A DNA stretch of 64,000 nucleotides from Pseudomonadota bacterium (GCA_018241685.1 JAFEDJ010000021.1:434001-498000), one strand, 5' to 3'. Counted from the first letter of the stretch, positions 45,749 through 54,817 are shown. Numbers and translations: made by a program. Notes: generated by a model from the letters alone, not told the origin.

Positions 45749-47185
45749 GTGACGACCCTCTACGAGAACTACATCGACGGCCGCTTCGTGCCCGCCGACG
45801 CCTCAACCGCCATCGACGTGCATAACCCGGCCAACCACGCGCTGCTGGCGCGCATCCCCACCGCCAGCGGCGACGAGGTGAATGCCGCGGTGGACGCCGC
45901 CCGCCGCGCCCAGCCAGGCTGGGAACGCCTGCCGGCGATCCAGCGCGCCGCCCACCTGAAGGCCATCGCCGCCAAGGTGCGGGAGAACAAGGAGCGCCTC
46001 GCCGAGATCATCACCCGCGAGCAGGGCAAGGTCCTCGGCCTGGCCCGCGTCGAGGTGGATTTCACCGCCGACTACATGGACTACATGGCCGAGTGGGCGC
46101 GCCGCATCGAGGGCGAGATTCTGCAGAGCGACCGGCCGGGCGAGACGATCTTCGTGCATCGCAAGCCGATCGGCGTGACCGTCGGCATCCTGCCGTGGAA
46201 CTTCCCGTTCTTCCTGATCGCCCGCAAGATGGCGCCGGCGCTGGTCACCGGCAACACCATCGTCGTCAAGCCGAGCGAGGAGACGCCGATCAACGCCTTC
46301 GAGTTCGCCCGCCTGGTGGCCGAGGCCGGCCTGCCAGCCGGGGTCTTCAACCTGGTCGGCGGGCGCGGCGCCGACGTGGGCGCCAGCCTGTGCACCCACC
46401 CGGACGTGGGCCTGATCAGCTTCACCGGCAGCGTCGCCACTGGCTCGACGATCATGCAGACTGCCGGCCGCAACCTGACCCGCGTGAACCTGGAGCTGGG
46501 CGGCAAGGCGCCGGCCATCGTGCTGGCCAGCGCCGACCTGGACCTGGCCGCCAAGGCGGTGGTGGATTCCCGCGTGATCAACACCGGGCAGGTGTGCAAC
46601 TGCGCCGAACGGGTTTACGTGGAAAAGTCGGTGGCCGATGAATTCACCGCCAAGGTGCGCACGCTGATGGCCGCCACCCGCTACGGCGACCCGCTGGCCG
46701 AGCCGGATGTGCATATGGGCCCGCTGGTGAACCAGATCGGCCTCGACAAGGTGGCGGCGATGGTCAGCCGGGCCCGCGAGCAGGGCGCCGAGGTGATCCT
46801 CGGCGGCCGCGTGGCGGACCGCCCGACGGGCTTCCACTACGAGCCGACGGTGGTCACCGGTTGCAGCGCCGACATGGAGATCATGCGCAAGGAGATCTTC
46901 GGGCCGGTGCTGCCGATCCAGGCTGTGAGCGGCCTCGACGAGGCGATCGCGCTGGCCAACGATTCGGAGTACGGCCTCACCTCGTCGATCTTCACCAGGG
47001 ATCTCAACGCGGCGATGCAGGCCTGCCGCGAGCTGCGCTTCGGCGAGACCTATGTGAACCGTGAGCACTTTGAAGCCATGCAGGGCTTCCACGCCGGCCG
47101 CCGCAAGTCCGGCATCGGCGGTGCCGACGGCAAGCACGGCCTCTACGAGTACACCGAGACCCACGTGGTGTACATGCAGAACTGA
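45749..47185 (+). CDS. aldA: AldA-type aldehyde dehydrogenase
   Basis: An NAD-dependent aldehyde dehydrogenase close to E. coli AldA, which oxidises lactaldehyde and glycolaldehyde. The 478-residue length and long shared blocks (ADYMDYMAEWARR, SDRPGE, GILPWNFPFFLIARKMAPAL, GFHAGRRKSGIGGADGKHGL) support this. The catalytic Cys is in NTGQVCNCAERVY and the Glu in LELGGKAP. The start is GTG at 45749, seven bases after AGGAG. It closes the operon by oxidising the aldehyde made by the quinoprotein. Confidence 0.92.
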   Translation: MTTLYENYIDGRFVPADASTAIDVHNPANHALLARIPTASGDEVNAAVDAARRAQPGWERLPAIQRAAHLKAIAAKVRENKERLAEIITREQGKVLGLARVEVDFTADYMDYMAEWARRIEGEILQSDRPGETIFVHRKPIGVTVGILPWNFPFFLIARKMAPALVTGNTIVVKPSEETPINAFEFARLVAEAGLPAGVFNLVGGRGADVGASLCTHPDVGLISFTGSVATGSTIMQTAGRNLTRVNLELGGKAPAIVLASADLDLAAKAVVDSRVINTGQVCNCAERVYVEKSVADEFTAKVRTLMAATRYGDPLAEPDVHMGPLVNQIGLDKVAAMVSRAREQGAEVILGGRVADRPTGFHYEPTVVTGCSADMEIMRKEIFGPVLPIQAVSGLDEAIALANDSEYGLTSSIFTRDLNAAMQACRELRFGETYVNREHFEAMQGFHAGRRKSGIGGADGKHGLYEYTETHVVYMQN

Positions 47186-47377
47186 TCCCGGCACTCCCCC
47201 CTTCGGCGGCGCGGGCTTTGGCCGGTCCGTGCCGCTGATCGAGAGTTTTCTCCTCGTTGTTCTCCGCGTTGTTGTTACGGCGGCCACCGACCCCTCGGCC
47301 GTGCCGCCGGGACGGCGGGCGAATCCTCCCTCTCGCCCGTCGTCCCTCCTTTTTTGCGCCGCCTCAGTTGCCCTGCC

Positions 47378-47635
47378 TCAGCCGCCGCTGAGGGCCTGCA
47401 CGATGACCAGCTCCTGCACACCGTCGAGCCGCCGGGCCAGGTCGAAGACCTGCTCCCCATCGACGAAGAAGCGGATGTGCGGGCGGATGCGGTTCTGCTC
47501 GTCGATCATGCGGAAGCGGATACCCGGATAGCTGCGGTCCAGTTCGGCCAGCACCGCCGCCAGCGTGTCCCCGCCCGCCTCGGCGTAAGCCTGCTCGGTG
47601 TAGGAGCGCAGCGCGCTGGGGATCAGCACCTTCAC
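47378..47635 (-). CDS. MoaD/ThiS-family ubiquitin-like protein
   Basis: An 85-residue beta-grasp protein ending in ALSGG, the Gly-Gly tail that can be adenylated and thiocarboxylated. It starts with GTG at 47635, overlapping the stop of the upstream BNR-repeat gene (GTGA). MoaD and ThiS act as sulfur carriers. This one is not beside moa or thi genes, so its acceptor is unknown. The overlap says that it works with, or is at least made with, the BNR protein. Confidence 0.85.
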   Translation of the reverse strand: MKVLIPSALRSYTEQAYAEAGGDTLAAVLAELDRSYPGIRFRMIDEQNRIRPHIRFFVDGEQVFDLARRLDGVQELVIVQALSGG

Positions 47636-48810
47636 GACGCGCCCTCCACCCCCATGGCCACCTCCACCGCGTAGATCTCCGGCAGGTGCGCGGCGATGCG
47701 CGTCCATTGGCGGCCCTCGTCGCCGCTCATCCACAGCTCGCCGCTGGTGGTGCCGAAATACAGGCCGACCGGGTCGGCGCTGTCGGCCGTCATGGCCTGG
47801 CGCTTGACGGTCCACCACGCCTGCTCGGCCGGCAGGCCGGCGTCGAGGCGCTGCCAGCTTTCGCCGCCGTCGCGGGTGCCATACACCGCCGGCTTGCCGT
47901 CGGGGCTGGTACGCGGCCACACGCTGGTGCCGTCCATCGGAAAGACCCACACCGCATTCGCGTCGCGGGGATGGACGACCATCGGGAAGCCGATGTCGCC
48001 GACCTCCGCCGGCATCGCGCGGCCGATGCGCTGCCAGGTGTCGGACGGGCGGTCGAGGCGGTAGATGCCGCAGTGGTTCTGCTGGTAGAGCCGGTCCGGA
48101 TTGGTCGGGCACAGGCGCACGCAGTGGGGATCGTGGAAGGTCGGGTCGCTGCCGTCGAAGCCTTCGACGACGTCGATGCCGCCGAGCAGCGCCTGGAAGC
48201 TGCGGCCGCCGTCCCCCGACTCATGCACGCCGCCGCCGGACATGGCGAAGTACAGGTGATCCGCATCGCGCGGGTCGACGATGATGGAGTGCAGCTTGGG
48301 GCCGTCCGGCGTGCCGTCCTGTACGGTGCCCATCCACTTGCGGTACTGCGGGTCGTCGTTGATCGGCGAGAACGGCGCCCAGCTGACACCGCCATCCTCC
48401 GAACGGAACAGGCCCTGCGGCGAGGTGCCGGCGTACCACACGCCGGGCTGGTCGGCGTGGCCGGGGGTCAGCCAGAAGGTGTGATCCACCGAACGCCCTA
48501 CCTGGCCTTCGGGGGCCGGGGCGAAGGCCGGCGGCCGGGCGGCTTCCTGCCAGCTGCGCCCGAGGTCGGTGGAACGGAACACCGTCGGCCCGAGGTGGCC
48601 GGTCTTGGCGGCCGCCAGCAGGGTGCGCCCGTCGCGCGGGTCGAGCACCAGGTGGTTGATGATGTGGCCCAGGAAGTGGGGGCCCTCCACCCGCCAGTGC
48701 TGGCGGGTCGCGTCGCTGTGGTACAGCCAGGCGCCCTTGCGCGTGGCCACCAGCAGCAGGACGCTGCCAGGACCGCGCTGCGCGGCCCCCGTGTCGATCT
48801 CGCTTGCCAT
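47632..48810 (-). CDS. BNR-repeat beta-propeller protein (sialidase-like fold)
   Basis: A 392-residue cytoplasmic beta propeller. Asp-box/BNR motifs recur: STDLGRSWQEA, SEDGGVSWAPF, SGDGGRSFQAL, TRDGGESWQRL, SGDEGRQWTRI. Sialidase active-site features are not evident, and there is no signal peptide, so a glycosidase role is doubtful. Such proteins often pair with a MoaD/ThiS-like gene, as here with a four-base overlap. The ATG has GGAGGAG six bases before it. The function is unknown. Confidence 0.8.
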   Translation of the reverse strand: MASEIDTGAAQRGPGSVLLLVATRKGAWLYHSDATRQHWRVEGPHFLGHIINHLVLDPRDGRTLLAAAKTGHLGPTVFRSTDLGRSWQEAARPPAFAPAPEGQVGRSVDHTFWLTPGHADQPGVWYAGTSPQGLFRSEDGGVSWAPFSPINDDPQYRKWMGTVQDGTPDGPKLHSIIVDPRDADHLYFAMSGGGVHESGDGGRSFQALLGGIDVVEGFDGSDPTFHDPHCVRLCPTNPDRLYQQNHCGIYRLDRPSDTWQRIGRAMPAEVGDIGFPMVVHPRDANAVWVFPMDGTSVWPRTSPDGKPAVYGTRDGGESWQRLDAGLPAEQAWWTVKRQAMTADSADPVGLYFGTTSGELWMSGDEGRQWTRIAAHLPEIYAVEVAMGVEGAS

Positions 48811-49042
48811 CGCTCACTCCTCCATGTGCCCGCCTGCGGCGGGGGAGCGGCTGCGGCACGCGTCCGCTGCGCGTGTCAGGGCCGCCGACGAACCCGTGGG
48901 TGACGGGAATGCCTGCTTTCGATCATGCCGGCGCCGTCGAGTTCGCCAGGCTGGGGAGCCGGCCTGCGTGGCGGCGAGTTCATCCGCCCCCACAACACCT
49001 CTCCACACAGGGTCCCCATGATCGCGGTGTCGCGTGGAATCG

Positions 49043-50077
49043 TCAGCCGACCGGATGGCCGGCGGCAGCGAAATACGCGTCCAGCCGTGCGATCCAGCCG
49101 GCCTTTTCCGCGTCGCTGGCGAACCCCGCCTCGAAGCTGTTGCGCGCCAGCCGGTACCAGGTGGCGGCGTCGAAATGGAAGGCGTCGTGCACCGCGCGGA
49201 TGTTGGCGTTGAGGTAGCCGCCGAAATAAGCCGGGTCGTCGCTGTTGAGCATCGCCTTGGCGCCGGCGGCGAGCAGGCGCGGCAGGCTGTGCTCGCGCAT
49301 GTCCTTGAACACGCACAGGCGCGTGTTGGACAGCGGGCAGACGGTCAGCGGAATGCCTTCCCTGGCCAGGCGGGCCAGCACCGCGGGGTCGTCCACCGCC
49401 CGCACGCCGTGGTCGATGCGCCGGGCGCCGAGCAGGTCGAGGGCTTCGGTGATGTATTCCGGCGGGCCTTCCTCGCCGGCGTGGGCGACCACCGGCTTGC
49501 CCAGTTCGCGGCAGCGGGCGAACAGGCGCACGAACTTGGACGGCGGATGGCCGCGCTCGGAGGAATCCAGGCCGAAACCGTGGATGCGCGCCAGGTAGGG
49601 CTCGGCCTCGGCCAGCGTGGCCAGGCATTCGTCCTCGCTGAGGTGGCGCAGGAAACACAGGATCAGCCGCCCCGAGATGCCCCAGCGCCGCGCCCCTTCG
49701 GCCAGCCCGTCGTCGAGGCCGTCGAGCACGGTGGCGAAGGGAATGCCGCGGGCGGTGTGGGTCTGCGGGTCGAAGAAGATCTCGGCGTGGATCACGCCAT
49801 CCGCCGCGGCCCGTTCCAGGTAGGCCAGCATCAGGTCGCGGAAATCCTCGCGGGTGCGCAGCACGTCGGCGCAGGCGTAGTACAGGTCGAGAAAGCTCTG
49901 CAGGCTGTCGAAGGCGTATGCCGCCTTCAGTGCGGCCTCATCGGCGTAGGGCAGCGCGATGCCGTTGCGGCGGGCCAGCGCAAAGGCCAGCTCGGGTTCG
50001 AGGGTGCCCTCGATGTGGACGTGCAGCTCGGCCTTGGGCATGCCAAGGGCCAGGGAGAGGGCGTCGCTGGCGGTCAT
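49043..50077 (-). CDS. Adenine deaminase (adenosine deaminase family)
   Basis: A 344-residue metal-dependent deaminase. HVHIEGTLEP near the N-terminus and SSERGHPPSKF are the forms seen in adenine deaminases rather than adenosine deaminases (HxDGS). Further zinc/active-site blocks are HAGEEGPPEYI, RIDHGVRA and LNSDDPAYFGG. It converts adenine to hypoxanthine, feeding xanthine dehydrogenase. The ATG at 50077 has GGAG eight bases before it; another ATG at 50083 is too close to that site. Confidence 0.88.
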   Translation of the reverse strand: MTASDALSLALGMPKAELHVHIEGTLEPELAFALARRNGIALPYADEAALKAAYAFDSLQSFLDLYYACADVLRTREDFRDLMLAYLERAAADGVIHAEIFFDPQTHTARGIPFATVLDGLDDGLAEGARRWGISGRLILCFLRHLSEDECLATLAEAEPYLARIHGFGLDSSERGHPPSKFVRLFARCRELGKPVVAHAGEEGPPEYITEALDLLGARRIDHGVRAVDDPAVLARLAREGIPLTVCPLSNTRLCVFKDMREHSLPRLLAAGAKAMLNSDDPAYFGGYLNANIRAVHDAFHFDAATWYRLARNSFEAGFASDAEKAGWIARLDAYFAAAGHPVG

Positions 50078-50248
50078 GATCATTTCTCCACAACAGGAAC
50101 GGTTCAATCGAGATGCGGCGGCCGAGTGACCGGGACGGGTAATCGGAAGCGCCCCCGTCAATTCATAAGGCATACACTGCACAACCCCAATTGCATAGAC
50201 AAGTCGTGCACGCGGGACTGCAATTACCTAACCATTCGGGGACTCACC

Positions 50249-50863
50249 ATGCATAGATTCACGCTTCGCCGTGCCATCGCAGGCCTCGGTCTGCTGGTTC
50301 TCGCCACGTTCAGCCATGCCGCCACCTACAACTTCCATCAGGCAGGTTACTCCAGCGGGGGCGAAGTGAGTGGCTACTTCAACGGAACGGATTTGAACGG
50401 CGACGGCTATATCAATGGCGCCAACGGGGAAATCGACGACTTTCAGCTGTCCTTCTCCGGCAATGCCGCGGTCAGTGCCTTCAACATCGATTACAACGAT
50501 TTCCTGCAGACTCTGGCCATCGGCTGGGGACTGGTCTATCGGCTTGGTTCGACGACGATCGGCACCGAGCTGAACGGCTTTGCCGACGGCATGCTGCTGG
50601 TGTTCAACTTCGACAGCTTCGGCAATCCATTGGATTCGATCTCGGCCGTGCCCATCTCGAACGGCTTGTCCGCCCCAGCGGCACCGGGCATGTTCGGCAT
50701 CGCTGCGGTGGACATCTTCGGTACCGCCTCCGACAGCAACGGCAATCTGGACATGGCCTTCGCACCGATGACCCTGTCGTCACTGAACGTACCTGAGCCC
50801 GGCAGCCTGGCCCTGGCCGCATTGGGCGGCGCCGGCCTGCTGGCCCGGCGGCGACGGAACTGA
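50249..50863 (+). CDS. PEP-CTERM exported protein
   Basis: A 204-residue exported protein. It has a signal peptide (about 1-24, TFSHAA) and a C-terminal sorting signal: VPEPGSL, a hydrophobic helix and RRRRN. Such proteins are processed by exosortase and go to the surface or extracellular matrix. Residues about 44-60 (TDLNGDGYINGANGEIDDF) look like a calcium-binding EF-hand or dockerin loop. The frame is open far upstream, but only the ATG at 50249 starts a signal peptide. Function unknown. Confidence 0.85.
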   Translation: MHRFTLRRAIAGLGLLVLATFSHAATYNFHQAGYSSGGEVSGYFNGTDLNGDGYINGANGEIDDFQLSFSGNAAVSAFNIDYNDFLQTLAIGWGLVYRLGSTTIGTELNGFADGMLLVFNFDSFGNPLDSISAVPISNGLSAPAAPGMFGIAAVDIFGTASDSNGNLDMAFAPMTLSSLNVPEPGSLALAALGGAGLLARRRRN

Positions 50864-50869
50864 ACGATG

Positions 50870-50912
50870 CGGCGTGCTGCAAGGGACAGAGCGAGCCCCT
50901 TGCCGCACGCCG
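50870..50912. terminator. Shared hairpin between convergent genes
   Basis: CGGCGTGC...GCAAGGG pairs with CCC...TTGC...GCACGCCG, with small bulges. It lies between the ends of the PEP-CTERM gene (+) and the BMP binding protein gene (-), so it can stop both. No long T-run on either side. Confidence 0.55.
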
Positions 50913-50923
50913 ACGCGAAGGCC

Positions 50924-52003
50924 TTACTTCGGGATCGAGCCTTCCACGCCTTCCACGTAGAAATTCATCTTGCGCAGGTCCGGGTCGCCCATGGTCTTGG
51001 CGGCGGCCAGCACTTCCTTGCCGTCCTGGCCCTTCAGCGGGCCGGTGAAGGGATGCAACTTGCCGGCCTTGATCGCGTCGCGGCGCTCCTCGGCGAGCTT
51101 CTTCACATCGGCCGGCACGGCCGGGCCGAAGGACTCGATGTTCACCGCGCCCTCCTTCACACCCCACCAGATATCGCCGGACTTCCAGGTGCCGTCGAGC
51201 ACGTCACTGACGGCCTTGGTGTAGATCACATCCCAGTGCAGCACCGAGGCCGCCAGGTGGGCCTTGCCGCCGAACTTGGTCATGTCGGAATCCCAACCGA
51301 AGGCCAGCACGCCCTTCTCCTGGGCGGCTTGCACGACGGCCGGCGAGTCGGTGTTCTGCATCAGCACGTCGGAGCCCTGGGCGATCAGGGTCAGCGCGGC
51401 CTCGCGTTCCTTGCCCGGGTCGAACCAGCTGTTCACCCAGATCGCGCGGGTGGTGGCCTTCGGATTGACGCTGCGGGCGCCGAGGGTGAAGGCGTTGATG
51501 TTGCGGATCACCTCGGGGATGGGGATGGATGCCACCACGCCGAGCTTGCCGGTCTTGCTCATCTTGCCGGCCACCACGCCGAGCATGTAGGCGCCCTCAT
51601 AGGTGCGCACGTCGTAGACGCCCAGGTTGGGGGCCGTCTTGTAGCCGGTGGCGTGCATGAACTTGGTGTTCGGGAAGGCCTTGGCAACCTTCACCTCCTG
51701 GTTCATGTAGCCGAAGGAGGTGCCGAAGATGATCTTGTAGCCCTGCTGGGCCAGGTCGCGGAAGACCCGCTCGGCGTCGGCGGTTTCCGGCACGTTCTCG
51801 ACGAAGGTGGTCTTCACCTTGTCGCCGAACTTGGCGTCCACGGCCTTGCGGCCCTGGTCATGGGAAAAGGTCCAGCCGTGGTCGCCGGTCGGGCCGATGT
51901 ACACGAAGCCGATCTTGGCGGGGTCGGCGGCGAAGGCCTGGCTGGCCAGCCCCAGTGTCACGAAGACACAGGTGGCGGCGGTCTTGAAGCGGGACAGGGA
52001 CAT
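50924..52003 (-). CDS. BMP-family ABC transporter substrate-binding protein
   Basis: A periplasmic binding protein of the PnrA/BMP family, whose members bind nucleosides or purines. It is 359 residues with a signal peptide (1-25, SQAFA). Family blocks include GFVYIGPTGDHGWTFSHDQGR, ENVPETADAERVFRDLAQQGYKIIFGTSFG and the GWDSDM ligand segment. Placed between two purine deaminase genes, and with matching ABC subunits at 61768-64000, it probably captures purine bases or nucleosides. GGAG precedes the ATG. Confidence 0.9.
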   Translation of the reverse strand: MSLSRFKTAATCVFVTLGLASQAFAADPAKIGFVYIGPTGDHGWTFSHDQGRKAVDAKFGDKVKTTFVENVPETADAERVFRDLAQQGYKIIFGTSFGYMNQEVKVAKAFPNTKFMHATGYKTAPNLGVYDVRTYEGAYMLGVVAGKMSKTGKLGVVASIPIPEVIRNINAFTLGARSVNPKATTRAIWVNSWFDPGKEREAALTLIAQGSDVLMQNTDSPAVVQAAQEKGVLAFGWDSDMTKFGGKAHLAASVLHWDVIYTKAVSDVLDGTWKSGDIWWGVKEGAVNIESFGPAVPADVKKLAEERRDAIKAGKLHPFTGPLKGQDGKEVLAAAKTMGDPDLRKMNFYVEGVEGSIPK

Positions 52004-52165
52004 GGGGGCAATCTCCGTGGGCAGGGTTGTGCGTCGTGGGGCTCACTGTAACAACCGGACATCCTGCAACCCATCCCGGTTCCGTTATGACCGGTATATG
52101 GTTCGACGCAGAAAGCGGCCCGCGGCGGCGGCCATAATCCGGCCACCTTCCAACGGAGCACGAGC

Positions 52166-52654
52166 ATGTCCTTTCCCACGTCCCAGGACGAACATTTCCT
52201 GCGTTACGCCATCGAGCTGTCCCGCCGGGTGCGCGACAGCGGCAAGCACCCCTTCGCCGCATTGGTCGTCGATGCTGCCGGGACTATCGTCGCCGAGGCC
52301 GGCAACGATTCCCTGCCCCCCGACGGCGATCCGACCCGCCACGCCGAGCTGGTCGCCGCGGCGCTGGCGGCGCGCCGCCTGCCGCCGGAAGATCTGGCCA
52401 AGGCCACGCTGTATTCCAGCGCCGAGCCCTGCGCGATGTGCGCCGGCGCGATCTACTGGTGCGGCATCGGCCGCGTGGTGTATGCGCTGTCGGAGCACGC
52501 GCTGCTCGGACTCACCGGCGACCACCCGGAGAACCCGACCTTTTCGCTGCCGTGCCGCGAGGTGTTCGCCCGCGGCCAGCGCCGCATCGAGGTGCATGGG
52601 CCGTGGCTGGAGGCCGAGGCGGCCGCCCCCCACGCCGGCTTCTGGAAACGCTGA
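52166..52654 (+). CDS. Nucleoside/guanine deaminase (CDA fold)
   Basis: A 162-residue zinc deaminase. The zinc motifs are HAEL and PCAMCAGAIYWCG. The C-terminal HAGFWKR resembles bacterial guanine deaminase (GuaD) rather than TadA. It should convert guanine to xanthine, the substrate of xanthine dehydrogenase encoded at 57-60 kb. It is divergent from the purine binding protein gene. Confidence 0.83.
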   Translation: MSFPTSQDEHFLRYAIELSRRVRDSGKHPFAALVVDAAGTIVAEAGNDSLPPDGDPTRHAELVAAALAARRLPPEDLAKATLYSSAEPCAMCAGAIYWCGIGRVVYALSEHALLGLTGDHPENPTFSLPCREVFARGQRRIEVHGPWLEAEAAAPHAGFWKR

Positions 52655-52716
52655 AGCCGGCCGCAGGGTATTTCAAGGAAACGGCGGACCGCCCCACGTT
52701 TCCTCCCGCCCGGCAC

Positions 52717-54129
52717 TCAAGGCAGCCAGAACTTGGCCGGCTCGTCGATGCGCACGTCGGGCGCCGCGCTGTCGGTGAGGACGAAGTGCATCGGCTTCGA
52801 GCCGTGCTGGTTCTCCACCGCGTCCGGCGCGACCCGCACAGTGACCGTCACCGCCGTGCTGGCGGCACCCGGCACCTTGACCTGCACCGGCGCAGCCAGG
52901 CGGATGCCGTCGATGCCGGCCACCCCGACGGTGTAGCTGCGCTCGGTCTCGCTGGTGCTGATCAGCTGGAGCTGGAAGACGTTCTCGATACTGCCGTCGT
53001 CCGCCTCGCGGGCCATCACGCCGCGGTCGCGTACCACGTCCACCTTCAGCGGCGGGCGGGTCAGCAGCGACCAGCCGGTGGCTACGGTGAGGGTCAGGAA
53101 CACCGCCGAGTAGATCAGCGTACGTGGCCGGAACGCGCGCTTCACGATGTCCTTGCGCACCAGGCCTTCTTTCAGCGCGTTCTCCGTCGAATAGCGGATC
53201 AGCCCGCGCGGATAGCTCATCTTGTCCATCACCTGGTCGCAGGCGTCGATGCACGCCGCACAGCCGATGCACTCCACCTGCAAGCCGTTGCGGATGTCGA
53301 TGCCGGTCGGGCAGACCTGGACGCAGATGCCGCAATCGACGCAGTCGCCGAGGCCCTGCTGGCGTGGATCGGCCTTCTTCGAGCGGCTGCCGCGCGGGTC
53401 GCCGCGCTGCTCGTCGTAGGTGATGATCAGCGTATCGGAGTCGAACATCACGAACTGGAAGCGGGCGTAGGGGCAGATGTACTTGCACATCTGCTCACGC
53501 AGGAAGCCGGCATTGCCGTAGGTGGCGGCGCCGTAGAACAGTATCCAGAAGATCTCCGCGCCGGTCATCGACACGCTGAGCGCCTCGTGGCCGAGGTCCT
53601 GGATGGGCGTGAAGTAGCCGACGAAGGTGAAGCCGGTCCATAGGGACAGCGCCAGCCAGATCGTGTGCTTGGCCGTCTTGCGGCCGAACTTGGCGGCGCT
53701 CATCGGCGCGGCGTCGAGCTTCATGCGCTGCTGGCGATCACCTTCGATCTGCTTCTCGATCCACAGGAAGATCTCCGTATAGACCGTCTGCGGGCAGGTG
53801 TAGCCACACCACAATCGCCCGGCCACCGCGGTGAACAGGAACAGGGCCAGCGCCGACAGCACCAGCAGCAGCGCCAGGTAGATGGTGTCCTGCGGCCACA
53901 GGACCAGGTCGAACAGGTAGAAGCGGCGCGCGTCCAGGTCGAACAGCACGGCCTGCCGGCCGTGCCACGGCAGCCAGCACAGGCCGTAGAAGATCAGCTG
54001 GGTCAGGGCCACGAAACCCCAGCGCCAACGCTGGAAGAAACCCTGGATGGAACGGGGATAGACCTTCGGCTCCGCCTTGAACAGCGGCTGAATCGGGATG
54101 ACGCGTTGGGGTTGGGGCTGATCGGACAT
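52717..54129 (-). CDS. ccoG: Cytochrome c oxidase accessory protein CcoG
   Basis: A membrane Fe-S protein that helps copper delivery for cbb3 oxidase assembly. It is 470 residues with several TM segments (about 37-55, 83-103, 160-178, 190-205 and 335-355). Two 4Fe-4S ferredoxin motifs are CVDCGICVQVCP and CIGCAACIDAC; CGYTCP and CKYICP also occur. The C-terminal domain is immunoglobulin-like. The cbb3 genes are not in the window. It is divergent from an NsrR-type gene. Confidence 0.95.
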   Translation of the reverse strand: MSDQPQPQRVIPIQPLFKAEPKVYPRSIQGFFQRWRWGFVALTQLIFYGLCWLPWHGRQAVLFDLDARRFYLFDLVLWPQDTIYLALLLVLSALALFLFTAVAGRLWCGYTCPQTVYTEIFLWIEKQIEGDRQQRMKLDAAPMSAAKFGRKTAKHTIWLALSLWTGFTFVGYFTPIQDLGHEALSVSMTGAEIFWILFYGAATYGNAGFLREQMCKYICPYARFQFVMFDSDTLIITYDEQRGDPRGSRSKKADPRQQGLGDCVDCGICVQVCPTGIDIRNGLQVECIGCAACIDACDQVMDKMSYPRGLIRYSTENALKEGLVRKDIVKRAFRPRTLIYSAVFLTLTVATGWSLLTRPPLKVDVVRDRGVMAREADDGSIENVFQLQLISTSETERSYTVGVAGIDGIRLAAPVQVKVPGAASTAVTVTVRVAPDAVENQHGSKPMHFVLTDSAAPDVRIDEPAKFWLP

Positions 54130-54150
54130 GAATATAACCGGCGCCTTATA

Positions 54151-54220
54151 AAGATGTATGTTCAGTGCCTCTTTATGCTAACAACCGCTTGGGCGATAAT
54201 CAACATCCTGCGTACATCTT
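54151..54220. promoter_or_regulatory. Paired NsrR-like half-sites
   Basis: AAGATGTA (54151-54158) and its exact reverse complement TACATCTT (54213-54220) lie in the gap between ccoG and the NsrR-type gene. Both match half of the known NsrR motif (AAGATGYA). They are 54 bases apart, so they would be two half-sites, one near each start. Confidence 0.45.
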
Positions 54221-54245
54221 TTGAATCACCCTTCGGAAAACACCG

Positions 54246-54710
54246 ATGCGACTCAGCACCTTCACCGACTACTGCCTGCGCACGCTGATGTACGTGGGCG
54301 CGGAACGCGAGCGCCTGGTGACCATCGGGGAGATCGCCCAGGCCCACGGCATCTCCGAGAACCACCTGATGAAAGTGGCCCACCACCTGTCGCGCAGCGG
54401 CTTCATCGACACCCAGCGCGGCAAGGGCGGCGGCATGCGGCTGGCCCGCGATCCGGGCAAGATCGTCCTCGGCGACGTGATCCGCCAGACCGAGACCGAC
54501 TTTGCGCTGGTCGAGTGCATGGGCGACGCGTCTTCCTGCCGCCTCGGCGGGGACTGCGAACTGCAGGGCATCCTGCAGGAAGCCCTCGCCGCGCTGCTCA
54601 AGGTGATGGACGGCTACACGCTGGCCGACCTCATCAAGCGCGGGCCCCGCGGCGAATGGCAGACGATCCGCCTGTTTCCGCCCTCCGCCCCGACCACCGG
54701 CGACGCCTGA
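54246..54710 (+). CDS. nsrR: NsrR-type Rrf2 regulator
   Basis: A nitric-oxide-sensing Fe-S repressor, 154 residues. The winged HTH includes TIGEIAQAHGISENHLMKVAHHLSRSGFI, then the wing QRGKGGGMRLAR. Three cluster cysteines, C91, C98 and C104 (ECMGDASSCRLGGDC), match the Rrf2/NsrR pattern. It is divergent from ccoG, with half-site motifs in the gap, so it probably controls ccoG and itself. Targets elsewhere are likely. Confidence 0.87.
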   Translation: MRLSTFTDYCLRTLMYVGAERERLVTIGEIAQAHGISENHLMKVAHHLSRSGFIDTQRGKGGGMRLARDPGKIVLGDVIRQTETDFALVECMGDASSCRLGGDCELQGILQEALAALLKVMDGYTLADLIKRGPRGEWQTIRLFPPSAPTTGDA

Positions 54711-54744
54711 GGCCGCGCGCAGCATCCGCAATCTCCGCACTGCC

Positions 54745-54758
54745 TTGATGCGGATCAA
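54745..54758 (+). promoter_or_regulatory. FNR/ANR box
   Basis: TTGAT-GCGG-ATCAA is a perfect FNR-type site, 60 bases before the chemoreceptor start. It suggests that oxygen limitation controls that gene. Confidence 0.75.
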
Positions 54759-54817
54759 GGCCTGCGACGCAATACCCGATCAAATTACTCAACATTACCC
54801 TTCAGGAAACACACTCC

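Noticed and set aside
49034..50248. A 405-codon N-terminal extension of the PEP-CTERM gene
   Set aside because: It is antisense to the adenine deaminase gene; the signal peptide begins only at 50249.
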